A DNA stretch of 64,000 nt from Shewanella algae (GTDB lineage Bacteria > Pseudomonadota > Gammaproteobacteria > Enterobacterales > Shewanellaceae), in assembly GCF_009183365.2 (NCBI RefSeq), contig NZ_CP068230.1, forward strand, positions 693,001 to 757,000. Reading direction: 5' to 3'. The position numbers and the translations under genes were made by a program. The notes under the pieces were generated by a model. The model had not been told where the DNA came from. It worked only from the letters and a program-made list of their open reading frames with translations, and made no database searches. Of this stretch, positions 34,429 to 43,731 are shown in pieces; within the stretch, counting starts at the first letter, position 1, and each line of letters opens with the position of its first letter.

Positions 34429-34584
34429 TCTTCGAGAAAGCAGTCAGCTGTAGCATCACAGGTGAAAACGAAAGTCGAGTGGCATATACCTAATCAAGAA
34501 AAGTTTGAACTTGTAAATCAGTTGTTAAGAGAGAGTAAAGTTAAACATATTAAACCAGTTTATACGCCTAAGGGTGGTCAATAA
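34429..34584 (+). pseudogene. C-terminal remnant of a toxin tip
   Basis: The open frame encodes about 51 residues (SSRKQSAVASQVKTKVEWHI, then PNQEKFELVNQLLRESKVKH and a Gly-Gly-Gln end) directly after the repeats. Its stop codon overlaps the next gene's ATG by one base (TAATG), the coupling expected for a toxin and its immunity gene. No start codon outside the repeat DNA is likely. Toxin class not recognised. It may be the far end of the third tip that starts at 32520. Confidence 0.5.
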
Positions 34585-35333
34585 TGATTAGAGCAAAAGA
34601 ATACATGGGATTCTATTGGCAAGACAGGCAACAGTGCCTAGATGAATACTTATCTTTCATCATTGATTTACTCATAGGTATTGAGGCAGCGGTAGAACGC
34701 CCGTGCTCATTTGAAATACTCTCAAAGGGACTAAAACTAGATGTGATGCCAGATGATTTTCTCGAACAAAAGAGTAAAATTATTAGTTTAGTGCTTGACC
34801 CTGATGTCGCATATACAGAAGTTGTTCAAGAAGATTCGACTGTTTCCCTATTGTCCCCTTTGGGGTTCACATCGCAGTGGAAAGTTAAATTGGACTGTGG
34901 GCCAGTTTTTTTTATTATAGTGAGTTCGGGAGCATATGGTACTGCTAGTCCGGGAAATTCTGTTGTATGTAAACTAGATTATACAGTTGAAAGTAGAGTC
35001 AATGAATTGCAGTTTTTTAGGCAAGTTTGGAAGCTTTTAGTTACACAATGTAATCCAGAATTTGCAGTGTTCACGTCTCATGATTTGGCTTGCAAAATAG
35101 ATCCTGATATGGAGTTTGACAATAGTGTCGGTTGGATTTCATACGTGAGTTCTACAGTCAACAGCCAGTCTATACCTAGTGATGTCATAATTAGTAATCT
35201 AGCTAATGGTTGTCAGTTGGAGGTAATTGAACGCTTAATGGGTGTTAATGATTCTGAAGTCGTTAATCTGTTGAGAAATACTCAGATTGCATTGGTTAAT
35301 GCAGGAGTTATTTCTGTTGAAGATGATTTCTAG
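34584..35333 (+). CDS. Imm52-like immunity protein candidate
   Basis: The 249-residue product, beginning MIRAKEYMGFYWQDRQQC, has a layout recalling Imm52-type immunity proteins: an N-terminal FYW.DR..C segment, a beta-rich centre, and VGWISYVSS near residue 190. It is AT-rich and coupled to the preceding toxin remnant. The family call is from memory of general pattern only. With its partner toxin broken, it may be an orphan that protects against neighbours. Confidence 0.5.
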   Translation: MIRAKEYMGFYWQDRQQCLDEYLSFIIDLLIGIEAAVERPCSFEILSKGLKLDVMPDDFLEQKSKIISLVLDPDVAYTEVVQEDSTVSLLSPLGFTSQWKVKLDCGPVFFIIVSSGAYGTASPGNSVVCKLDYTVESRVNELQFFRQVWKLLVTQCNPEFAVFTSHDLACKIDPDMEFDNSVGWISYVSSTVNSQSIPSDVIISNLANGCQLEVIERLMGVNDSEVVNLLRNTQIALVNAGVISVEDDF

Positions 35334-35487
35334 CTAGTTTATCTAACTAAAAGGTGTCTAGGAAAGAAATCAGTGGCAATTCATTGTTTTATCATGGGTG
35401 ACTTGATTTTTTATAAACTTGGATGACGTAAAGTTATTTAAATCTGATAAGCCAGATTGTTATGTCGAGTTCAATCGAGAGGATGTA

Positions 35488-36165
35488 TTAGCTTAGCTGC
35501 TTGATAGTAGAGTTCACAAGTTGATCTGCTTGCCTAGTCGTTTCTGGTAAACGATATTTAGGTGATAGCTTCAGAATCCAATCACAAGCAGTTGATAATG
35601 AAATACGGTGACCAATTGAAACGTAGATAGGATTTATCCTTGTCTGAGTTCTCAACACATTACCAATTACTTCATTGTGATCCATTAGAGGTGCAATAGC
35701 CCCTCTTATTGGACTTGGATCTTGATGTTCGCCGAGTAATCGTGTTTTACCACAGCCAATGGTGGGTATATCAAAAATAACACCAAGATGACAAGCCAAG
35801 CCAAAACGACGGGGATGTGCGTAACCTTGTCCGTCACACACGACCAAATCCGGTGAGTGCTGAAGTTTTGCGAATGCTTGAATTAATGGTGGTAGTTCTC
35901 GGAAGGAAAACAGTCCTGGAATATATGGAAATTGAACCTTGTCTTCTGCGGTTGCTGTTTCAACAATCTCTAAACTATTGGCATCGAGAACAACAACAGC
36001 AGCTACTAAGTTGTCGTTATCTTTTTTATAGGCAACGTCAACACCAGCGATCAGTTTGATTTCATTAAACTGATCTGTCTTTACAACTTTGGCTGCCAGC
36101 TCTTTTTGTAAAGCCAGAGCTTCTACTTCGCTAATATTCCAGTCATGCTTGATAATAAGATCCAT
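35488..36165 (-). CDS. nfi: endonuclease V
   Basis: The 225-residue product aligns with E. coli Nfi: LIAGVDVAYKKDN (first catalytic Asp), FPYIPGLFSFRELPPLIQAF (conserved PYIPG.LSFRE), LVVCDGQGYAHPRRFGLACH (second Asp), GCGKTRLLGEH and GHRISLSTA. It cleaves DNA near deoxyinosine. The ATG at 36165 has AGGGA at 8 nt; longer frames to 36318 add unrelated residues. It marks the return to ordinary chromosomal genes after the toxin array. Confidence 0.92.
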   Translation of the reverse strand: MDLIIKHDWNISEVEALALQKELAAKVVKTDQFNEIKLIAGVDVAYKKDNDNLVAAVVVLDANSLEIVETATAEDKVQFPYIPGLFSFRELPPLIQAFAKLQHSPDLVVCDGQGYAHPRRFGLACHLGVIFDIPTIGCGKTRLLGEHQDPSPIRGAIAPLMDHNEVIGNVLRTQTRINPIYVSIGHRISLSTACDWILKLSPKYRLPETTRQADQLVNSTIKQLS

Positions 36166-36404
36166 TATTGATTTCCCTATCCGCGCTACAGCAGGCGATT
36201 GTACCCGATAGCCAGATATTTTCATTATAACTTTGGCTTTCGGATACCAGCAGGCCTGTTTTGCTAACGTCATCATCCGGCACGGGGATCCCCCCGCTTT
36301 TCCAGCACCTTGGCGCAAACATTGCCGTAATGCTGTTTAAAATGCGCCACAGCGGCTACAGATATGGCAAAATAGCGCCATTGCTTATCAACTAGACTCA
36401 GAAG

Positions 36405-36602
36405 ATGAACAGGATCAAGAAACGCTTTGTGGCCGGTGCCAAATGCCCCAAATGTCAGGCTCAGGACAGCATAGTGCTGTTCAAGGAGAACGGCATAGAA
36501 ACGGTCGAGTGTGTCGAGTGTGATTACCGCGAGCAGCAGACCGATGACAAGGTCAGCCATAAGGCGACAGGTGAAGTGATAGGCCTGTTCAAACCTGAAT
36601 AA
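36405..36602 (+). CDS. yheV: YheV-family zinc-ribbon protein
   Basis: The 65-residue product has two CxxC pairs (AKCPKCQAQ and VECVECDYRE) and the end VIGLFKPE, matching YheV/DUF2387. In enterobacteria yheV lies near yheS; here the toxin array and nfi separate them. Function unknown. Confidence 0.88.
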   Translation: MNRIKKRFVAGAKCPKCQAQDSIVLFKENGIETVECVECDYREQQTDDKVSHKATGEVIGLFKPE

Positions 36603-36775
36603 TATTCTTTGAAACCCGCAGCGGATCCCGCTTTCTTTACCGGCCATTCAATTGCCAAGGGTGGGTCTTTCCATTAATTTAAGGGTTTTGCTGTATTGAG
36701 GCGGTTTGCCCGCCTGTTGCCGCGAGTGCCGGGGCCTCTGGCCGTTTGGTGCTTGCTGTCTGCATAAGGATTTAT

Positions 36776-39700
36776 ATGCCAAGCTTGATTCGAATAGTGC
36801 TGATCGACACCCATCTGCCGGGCGTAGTGGAACTGAAGCTCGATGGCCATACCAATATCTGTGGTACCAACGCCTCGGGTAAGACCACGCTGCAGCGTCT
36901 GGTGCCTGTGTTTTATGGTGAATACCCCAGCCGGGTCGTGCCTTCGACCCGTGACAGCTTCGAGCGCTGGTATCTGCCCAGAGAATCCAGCTATATCATT
37001 TACGAATACCAAAAGAGTGATGGCTTGCTGTATCAGGCGGTGCTGGCCTCGGCCGGCGATGGCAAAGGGGTCAACTATCGCTTTATCGCCAAGGGATTTG
37101 AACTGGGAGACTATATCAAGTCCCAAAACGGCGACACTATTTTGTGCCATACCATGGCCGAACTGGGCCGTGAGATGAAACGCGCCGGAGTGAACCATAC
37201 CAAGCTTTTGAATACCCGAGAGTTTCGCGCCATCATCCAGAATGACCGCACCTTGCTCAACACAGGCACCAGCCGCACTGAGCTGCGCAGCTATGCCCGT
37301 TTGTTCTCTCTGTGCGAGGCCGACCATTCACTGCGCCATATCGAAAAGCTGGCCAAGGCGGTGCATTCCAAAGAAGGCAAAATGGAAACGGTCAAGTCGA
37401 TGATCGCCGCCATTTTGGAAGAAGATGGCGTTAACCCACCGGCATCAAGGCTCAATCCACAACGCGTCGAGGCCTGGATCCGCGAGAGTCAGCTGATCGC
37501 CGGGTTTGAGCAGATCCGTCCCGAATTTGACAAGCTGGAGCAGGAGTTCAACGAGCTGCTGTCGGCCGAACTGCGTCTTGGCAGCCTGGCCAAAGGTTAT
37601 CGCAATGACGAAGTGCTGGAGGCCCAGCGTCAGGAGCAAAATCAGACCCTGTCGCGGGAGCTGAACTTCCGTCTCAAGGCATTGGACGATGAGTGGAAAG
37701 AGCAGCGCGACGAGCTTAACCAGGAGCTGTCTGCCGCCAAGGGCGATGTCGCCAAGCTGGAGTATGAACTCGACGCCATCGAAAACCAGCATGCGGCGTT
37801 TCTCGATGCCGATATTGAACAGGCCAAGGCCAATCTGGAACAGCTGCCGCTGTGGCGTAGCGATCTTGAGAACCTCAGCGAAAGACACAAGCTGCAAACA
37901 GAGAAACACCAGGACATAGAAGCCGCCTATAACGCCCGCCGCAGCAAGATTGGCGAACAGCTCAACAAGGAGCTGGAAAAGCTGCAGCAGGAGCTGGATA
38001 AGCAACGAGAGGCCCGCGACAAGCAGCGTGAAGTGGCCCGGGAAGACTTGGCGCGCCTCGATGCCGAATTCCGTGAACAACAGGAAAACGGCAAGGCCAA
38101 ATTCCAGGAGCAGGAGTACCAACTCAAGCTCAATGCGGCCGAGCTCAAGCTGCAGGTCGACAGTGTGACTTATACCGAGGAGGAGAAGCTCAGCCTGGCG
38201 GTATTCGACGAGCGTATCGACCGCGCCGATGCCGAGCAGGAGGCTGCCAACGCCAAGGTGGAGCGGCTGATGAGCGAAGAGCGCAAGCAGCGCTCACTCA
38301 GGGATCAGGCCAGCGAATCACTCAGAATTGCCGCGCTCAGAGTCACGGAGCGCCAGGGCGATCTGGACGATCTCAAACACATGCTGTTCCCCCAGTCCCA
38401 CACCTTGCTGGAGTTCCTGCGTAAAGAGGTGCCGGGTTGGGAGCAGCACCTGGGTAAGGTGGTACATCCCGACTTGCTGCACCGCACTGACTTGCACCCC
38501 AATGTCGGCGTCGAAAGTGACAGCCTTTTCGGGATCTCATTGGATCTCAAGGCGCTGGAAATTCCCGAATACGCCAGTTCAGAGCCTGAGCTGAGGGCCA
38601 AGCTGGCCAAGGCCGAAGATGCGCTGCAAAACGCCTATGGGCTGCAGGAAGAAGCGGAAGAGCGCCTGGTGCAGGCCAACGAAGCGCTGGATAAACTGAA
38701 CCGCGAGCTGACCTTTGCCCGCACGGCATACAAGAATTTGCGTGACGATTTGCGGCGTCTGTTCGAGGAGCGCCGCACTGTGCAGGAGCAGATCAACAAG
38801 GCGTTGGCAGAGCGTAAGGCGCAGGCCGGTAAACGCCTGACACTGCTGGATCAGGAGATGAAACAGCTGCGCAACCAGCACCTGGAATGGCTGGAGGAGC
38901 TTAAAGAGCAGGCGCTGGATGCCAGAATGGAAAAGAATGCCTACTGGCAGGAAGTGGTCGGCGCGCTGGAGCAGCACCTGGAGCAGCTCAAGGAGAGCAT
39001 CAATCAGCGTCGCAGTCGTGCCAAAGAGGAGCAAAAAGCCTGCGAGCAGTGGTACAAGAACGAGCTCAAGTCCCGCGGGGTGGACGAAGACAAAATTCTC
39101 GCCCTCAAGCGGGAGATCCGCGAGCTGGAAGGTGCTATTGCCGCTGCCGAGCAGCGCCGCAGTGAAGTGCTGCGCTATGACGACTGGTATCAGCATACCT
39201 GGTTGGTGCGTAAACCCAAGTTGGTGACCGACTTGGGCGAAGTAAAGCGCGCCGCCTCCGAGCTGGATCAGCAATTGAAAACCAAGGCCAACGAAGTCAA
39301 ACATGCCCGCCAGCAACTGGAGCTACAAAGGCGCCAGTCCGATGCCGCTCAGGTAGAGGCCTCGGAAAACCTCACCAAGTTGCGCGCCTTGCTGCGTAAG
39401 CTGGCTGAACTGAAGTTGCCGCGTAACGATGAAGAGCCCCAGGGCAGCCTGGGTGAACGTCTGCGTCAGGGCGAGGAGCTGTTGCTCAAGCGGGAGCATC
39501 TGCTGGGTTCGGTCAGGCAGTATGTGGATCATTTCGATCAGGTGATTGCCAGCAAGTCAGGCTCCAGCCTGTCCGAGTTCTGGGAAAAGGCCCGTGAAGA
39601 GTCCAGCTCAGTCAACGACAAGGGCATACGCCTGCTGGATTATCGCAAGTTGGTGCCGCATCTGGCCCAGTTGCTCAATGTGATGGTGCCGCAGTCGATT

Positions 39701-40447
39701 ACCGCGCTGCGTGAACAGGGCCGGATCTTCGGTGTCGACCTGACCGCCTTCTACGATGTTTTGGCCGATATCGACCGCCGTATTGCCTCCCAGAGCGCCC
39801 GTATTACCCGCGAAGTCGGGGAGGAGCTGTTCCTCGACGGCGTCTCTGAATCTGCGGTCAGGATCCGCTCGCGTATCAGCGAACTTGAGTTCTGGCCTGA
39901 GCTGGAGCTGTTCGTCAAGGCGTTCCGTGCCTGGAAGGCCGAAGGCTTCACCGGTCTGCCGGATGAGCACTATACCAACAGCATGCGCCGGGCACTGGAT
40001 ATCATAGGCCGCTCGGCCCTGACCGGCGGCATCGCCAAGCTGCTGGAGATTGAGCTGCGCCTCAAGGAGGGCAACTCAGATCTGGTGATCCGCACCGACC
40101 GTCAGCTCAACGAGTCATCCAGTCATGGTATGGCTTATCTGATCCTCTGTAAGTTTCTGCTGGCCTTTACCCGCTTGCTGCGGGGCAAGGCGGATGTCAC
40201 TGTGCACTGGCCGATTGATGAGCTGGGCACCTTGCACCACGCTAACGTGAAGAAGATCTTCGATGCCTGTGAAAACAACAATATCAGCGTGTTGGGTGCT
40301 TTCCCCAACCCTGAGTCCGAGGTACTGAATTTGTTTGCCAACCGCTACATCATCAACAAGCAGACCAAGCGACTGCAGGTGGTTAAACCCAAGGTCGATC
40401 CCATAGCGCAAAAGCTCTCTGAGCGCTTGGCCAAGGAGGCGGTGTAA
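36776..40447 (+). CDS. condensin-like SMC ATPase (MukB/MksB-type)
   Basis: A 1223-residue protein with an ABC head split by a long coiled coil. Walker A is GTNASGKTT at residues 30-38. Charged heptad-rich arms span about 270-560 and 640-960 around a hinge-like region. The C-terminal signature region is ESSSHGMAYLILCKFLL, and Walker B lies in VTVHWPIDELG. It most resembles the MksB/JetC branch. AAGGA precedes the ATG at 36776 by 5 nt. The next two genes are coupled by 1- and 4-base overlaps. Probable role: chromosome organisation or exclusion of foreign DNA. Confidence 0.8.
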   Translation: MPSLIRIVLIDTHLPGVVELKLDGHTNICGTNASGKTTLQRLVPVFYGEYPSRVVPSTRDSFERWYLPRESSYIIYEYQKSDGLLYQAVLASAGDGKGVNYRFIAKGFELGDYIKSQNGDTILCHTMAELGREMKRAGVNHTKLLNTREFRAIIQNDRTLLNTGTSRTELRSYARLFSLCEADHSLRHIEKLAKAVHSKEGKMETVKSMIAAILEEDGVNPPASRLNPQRVEAWIRESQLIAGFEQIRPEFDKLEQEFNELLSAELRLGSLAKGYRNDEVLEAQRQEQNQTLSRELNFRLKALDDEWKEQRDELNQELSAAKGDVAKLEYELDAIENQHAAFLDADIEQAKANLEQLPLWRSDLENLSERHKLQTEKHQDIEAAYNARRSKIGEQLNKELEKLQQELDKQREARDKQREVAREDLARLDAEFREQQENGKAKFQEQEYQLKLNAAELKLQVDSVTYTEEEKLSLAVFDERIDRADAEQEAANAKVERLMSEERKQRSLRDQASESLRIAALRVTERQGDLDDLKHMLFPQSHTLLEFLRKEVPGWEQHLGKVVHPDLLHRTDLHPNVGVESDSLFGISLDLKALEIPEYASSEPELRAKLAKAEDALQNAYGLQEEAEERLVQANEALDKLNRELTFARTAYKNLRDDLRRLFEERRTVQEQINKALAERKAQAGKRLTLLDQEMKQLRNQHLEWLEELKEQALDARMEKNAYWQEVVGALEQHLEQLKESINQRRSRAKEEQKACEQWYKNELKSRGVDEDKILALKREIRELEGAIAAAEQRRSEVLRYDDWYQHTWLVRKPKLVTDLGEVKRAASELDQQLKTKANEVKHARQQLELQRRQSDAAQVEASENLTKLRALLRKLAELKLPRNDEEPQGSLGERLRQGEELLLKREHLLGSVRQYVDHFDQVIASKSGSSLSEFWEKAREESSSVNDKGIRLLDYRKLVPHLAQLLNVMVPQSITALREQGRIFGVDLTAFYDVLADIDRRIASQSARITREVGEELFLDGVSESAVRIRSRISELEFWPELELFVKAFRAWKAEGFTGLPDEHYTNSMRRALDIIGRSALTGGIAKLLEIELRLKEGNSDLVIRTDRQLNESSSHGMAYLILCKFLLAFTRLLRGKADVTVHWPIDELGTLHHANVKKIFDACENNNISVLGAFPNPESEVLNLFANRYIINKQTKRLQVVKPKVDPIAQKLSERLAKEAV

Positions 40448-41097
40448 TGAGCGAACTGCAAAGCACTATCGTCGGCTCAGGCGCCCTGATTGAGCGCCTG
40501 CTCAAGGGTGAATTTATCTGCCGCACCACGGATGAGGAAGGCTGGCGCTCACTCAAGAGCCCGGCCACCCGTGACAGAGTCGAGGCCTATCTCAACCAAA
40601 TCAACCGCACTGTGGCCCAGGCCGCCGAGGGCGAAGTCTTCTTCTGCGGTTATCTGCAGTTGGGAGAGGACGAGCGCAAAGTGATTTCGGCGCAGTTTCG
40701 CGATATCTGCCAGGCGTTGATCCCCATGGTGGAATGGCTGGTATTGGTGCAGGAAGCCAGCGGCCAGGACGCGCCCCTGACCGAAGGCGCGGCGGTGCGG
40801 CTTACCGAATTGCAGAGCCGCATAGAGGATACGCCGGCGTTTCGCGAACAACTGGCCAAGCTGAGCCAGTATCGCTTGTTCGGCTCCAGCTCAAGCAGTG
40901 TCGATGGCCAGATTAAACTGGTTTTCAAGCGCTTGCAGGAGCTGGGTTATCTGGTGCGGCCGAATCCGGAAAAACAGATCTATATCGCCACCGGCAAGCT
41001 GGATTACCTCTACGAAGTGATCCGCTTTATCGATGAAACCGAGGGCCTCAGTCTGGAGGCTCAGGCTGAAACTGCCACCCAGAGGGATCTGATATGA
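40447..41097 (+). CDS. MksE/MukE-like subunit of the condensin operon
   Basis: The 216-residue product begins with a short helical region containing LIERLLKGEFICRTTDEEGW and ends with a winged-helix-like part, LVFKRLQELGYLVRPN, then IYIATGKLDYLYEVIRFIDE. These are MksE/JetB-like features. It starts on the last base of the SMC stop codon (TAATG). Predicted to bind the kleisin and DNA. Confidence 0.65.
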   Translation: MSELQSTIVGSGALIERLLKGEFICRTTDEEGWRSLKSPATRDRVEAYLNQINRTVAQAAEGEVFFCGYLQLGEDERKVISAQFRDICQALIPMVEWLVLVQEASGQDAPLTEGAAVRLTELQSRIEDTPAFREQLAKLSQYRLFGSSSSSVDGQIKLVFKRLQELGYLVRPNPEKQIYIATGKLDYLYEVIRFIDETEGLSLEAQAETATQRDLI

Positions 41098-42314
41098 GCA
41101 GCAACCTGCATCAGGCCGGGGTCAAGCTGCTGAGGCTGCTTGGGCGTAACGCCGAATTGGTGATGGACGCCTATCTTTCCGGTAGCTTGGACGAGACCCG
41201 GCAGGAACCTGCGCTGCTGAAGAAGCTTACCGACAACGGCATTCTCTGGCGCCCCGAGCCGGACGAACCGCTCAGATTGTCGCGTAATGTCAGGGCCCTG
41301 CTGGAAGAGGGCCTCAAGGATGAGCGTAACCGCCAGATCAACGCCAACGTCGGTTCGGCCCTGGCTACCATCAAGACCTTGGCCAATCACTACCGTGAGG
41401 CGCGCGCCAGTGTGGATTACAGCGCCGCCGAGGCCTATCTGGCGGACTTGACCGAACACGTATTCAGCTTCACCGAGAGCCTGCGTTACTCCATTCGTGT
41501 GCTCTGGGGCCGGATCAATAACGAGTTTGGGTATGTGGGCTCAATTAACGCCAAGATCCGTGAAAACGAGCTGGCTCAGAGTCAGGTATCGGAACTGCTT
41601 AACGGCCTGGAGCTGTTTGAGTTTACCGAGCTTGGCGAAATTGCCGGTGATATCCGTGAGCTGCGCCGCCTGCTGGTGACCATGTTGCAGGACACTCTCA
41701 GTGATTGCACCCAGGAGCTGAGTGTGGTGCAGGGGCGTCTACTGGAATTGCTGGGACGCTTCAGGCAGATCCGCGGTCGTACCCGTTTGCTCAAAGGCTG
41801 GTTGCTGTATACAGATTTGCACCCAGACTACCAGGTGGCCGACCATGTGGCGCACAAGCAGGTGCCTGTGCTGTTCAATCATGCCGAGGCCTTGCTGGCA
41901 CCGGCATCTGTGGATGTGAATAACAGCGGCCAGGAACTGCAACTGATGGAGATGGTGGCCCGTATCAAGGCTATCAGTCGTGACCATCTGCCGAAGAGGT
42001 TGCAGGAGCACGATGTGCCGGTTGCGGTTAATCCTCAGGAAGACTTTGATATTCCTGATAACCCGCTCAAAGAGGCCGTGGATGAGTACTTCTGCGCCGT
42101 CATTGACTCGGGCCGCAACACTTCGGCGCTGGAATATCTGCAGCAGCAACAGCTGTCCTGGGATCCGGAAAGCTGGCTCTATCAGGTGATAGGCGGCTTC
42201 GAGGGGCTCAGTGAAGAGCACAAACGCTTCTTTGCCCTGGAGCCTTTGGGTGAACCCCATCCGCTTTATTCGGGTAACTTCATTATCCGCGACGTGGAAG
42301 TGGGGCTGAGATAA
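41094..42314 (+). CDS. MksF/MukF-like kleisin subunit of the condensin operon
   Basis: The 406-residue product is largely helical, with an N-terminal winged-helix-like start (LHQAGVKLLRLLGRNAELVM) and a central helical bundle. By operon position and length it is the kleisin partner. Start and previous stop overlap as ATGA. No fourth gene for the TOPRIM-type nuclease (MksG/JetD) follows; the next gene is an unrelated Tat transglutaminase. Confidence 0.6.
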   Translation: MSSNLHQAGVKLLRLLGRNAELVMDAYLSGSLDETRQEPALLKKLTDNGILWRPEPDEPLRLSRNVRALLEEGLKDERNRQINANVGSALATIKTLANHYREARASVDYSAAEAYLADLTEHVFSFTESLRYSIRVLWGRINNEFGYVGSINAKIRENELAQSQVSELLNGLELFEFTELGEIAGDIRELRRLLVTMLQDTLSDCTQELSVVQGRLLELLGRFRQIRGRTRLLKGWLLYTDLHPDYQVADHVAHKQVPVLFNHAEALLAPASVDVNNSGQELQLMEMVARIKAISRDHLPKRLQEHDVPVAVNPQEDFDIPDNPLKEAVDEYFCAVIDSGRNTSALEYLQQQQLSWDPESWLYQVIGGFEGLSEEHKRFFALEPLGEPHPLYSGNFIIRDVEVGLR

Positions 42315-42383
42315 GCCCAGGTAAGAATGTGATCCGGCGCCGGTTTTTCTGTCTGCCATACCGGCTTTACATTGGTAAACGTA

Positions 42384-42422
42384 AGGCGAGACAAGATGAC
42401 CAATATGGTTGTTTTGTCTCGC
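42384..42422 (+). repeat. hairpin in the gap before the transglutaminase gene
   Basis: GCGAGACAA and TTGTCTCGC form a 9-bp stem around a loop that holds the smaller palindrome CCAATATGG. AAACTTGTTAATTTTTC follows. It may act as a terminator for the condensin operon or as a leader element. Confidence 0.45.
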
Positions 42423-42588
42423 AAACTTGTTAATTTTTCTTATTATTCCACCTTGCTGGTGACTCTGGCTGCACTGACCCTGTGTCTGCGGCTTTGTTGC
42501 GGTGCCAGGGGCCGCCACTTATAATGCTTCGGTCCGCCAGCGGGCACCTCATTGACTCGTCTGTTAATCAAACGTAAGGAATCGAATA

Positions 42589-43731
42589 ATGCAAAGACGC
42601 AATTTTTTAAAAACTGCGGCTATTTTGTCGACGGCCGGTATCATCAGCCCTGTGATGGCGGCCACATCGAAGACCAAGGCCGTCGAGCATTATTCCGCCG
42701 ACGGCCGCAGACATTTCACCCTGACTCAAGATTACCAACTGATCGCACCCGAGGGCTCAGAGGGCGTGGTCAAGTTGTGGATCCCGCTGGTGGAAGACAC
42801 CCAGTTTCAGCAGCTACGCAAGCTGAACTTCAAAGGCAATTTCCAGGACGCTTATATCACTGCCGATAACAGCTATGGTGCCAAGACTCTGTTTGCCACC
42901 TGGCCTGATGCCAAAGGCAAGATGGAGCTGCAGTTGGTCATGGAGCTGGAAACCCTCGACTGGGAACCGCTGAAAAACGGCGAACTCGAACACTATCGCG
43001 CCCCAAAAACCATCCAGTACCCGGTGGATGTGGAGCGCTATCTGCTGCCGACCAAGCATATGCCCATTGATGGCATAGTGAAGCAGACTTCAGACAAGAT
43101 TGTTGGCAAGGAAACCGACCCGCTGAAAAAGGCCCGCCTCATCTACAACTGGGTCAGCGCCAATATGTTCCGCGACAACGATGTTATCGGTTGCGGTACG
43201 GGTGATGTGGCCACTATTCTCGAGAGCGGCAAACTGGGTGGCAAGTGTACTGATATCAACTCGGTATTTGTGGCCTTGGCTCGCGCCGCCGGCATACCTG
43301 CCCGGGAGATGTTCGGGATCCGTGTTGGACAGGCTATTAAGATGGGCAAATACTCCAAGAAAGCCTTCGGCAGCAGTGATGTCAACGGCCTGGCCAAGGT
43401 CAGTGGTGGTCAGCACTGCCGTGCCATGTTCTATCTGGCGGGTTACGGCTGGTTGCCGGCCGACCCTGCGGATGTGACCAAGATGCGTTTGACCGAGAAC
43501 AAGCAACACCAGGATCCCGATGTGCAGGCGGTCAACGACTATCTGTTCGGTAACTGGGAAATGAACTGGGTTGGTTTCAATTTCGGTCGTGACTTTGATC
43601 TGGCGCCCATGGCCGAGCAGACGCCGCTGAACAACTTTGGCTATCCTTATGCCGAAGTGGATGGCGACCCTGTGAACTACTATGACCCTAAAGTTTTCGC
43701 CTATGATTTCCAGTCAACAGAACAGCTCTAA
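42589..43731 (+). CDS. Tat-exported transglutaminase-like protein
   Basis: The 380-residue product starts MQRRNFLKTAAILSTAGII, a twin-arginine signal with cleavage near PVMA. The transglutaminase core is LGGKCTDINSVFVALARAAG (catalytic Cys), GGQHCRAMFYLAGYGW (His) and LPADPADV (Asp), so the triad is present. Likely a periplasmic peptidase or transamidase. The 3' end overlaps the MerT-like gene, so they are expressed together. Confidence 0.85.
   Translation: MQRRNFLKTAAILSTAGIISPVMAATSKTKAVEHYSADGRRHFTLTQDYQLIAPEGSEGVVKLWIPLVEDTQFQQLRKLNFKGNFQDAYITADNSYGAKTLFATWPDAKGKMELQLVMELETLDWEPLKNGELEHYRAPKTIQYPVDVERYLLPTKHMPIDGIVKQTSDKIVGKETDPLKKARLIYNWVSANMFRDNDVIGCGTGDVATILESGKLGGKCTDINSVFVALARAAGIPAREMFGIRVGQAIKMGKYSKKAFGSSDVNGLAKVSGGQHCRAMFYLAGYGWLPADPADVTKMRLTENKQHQDPDVQAVNDYLFGNWEMNWVGFNFGRDFDLAPMAEQTPLNNFGYPYAEVDGDPVNYYDPKVFAYDFQSTEQL

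Noticed and set aside
36776..42314. complete Wadjet (JetABCD) defence system
   Set aside because: No JetD/MksG-like gene lies on either side, so only a condensin-like trio is supported.
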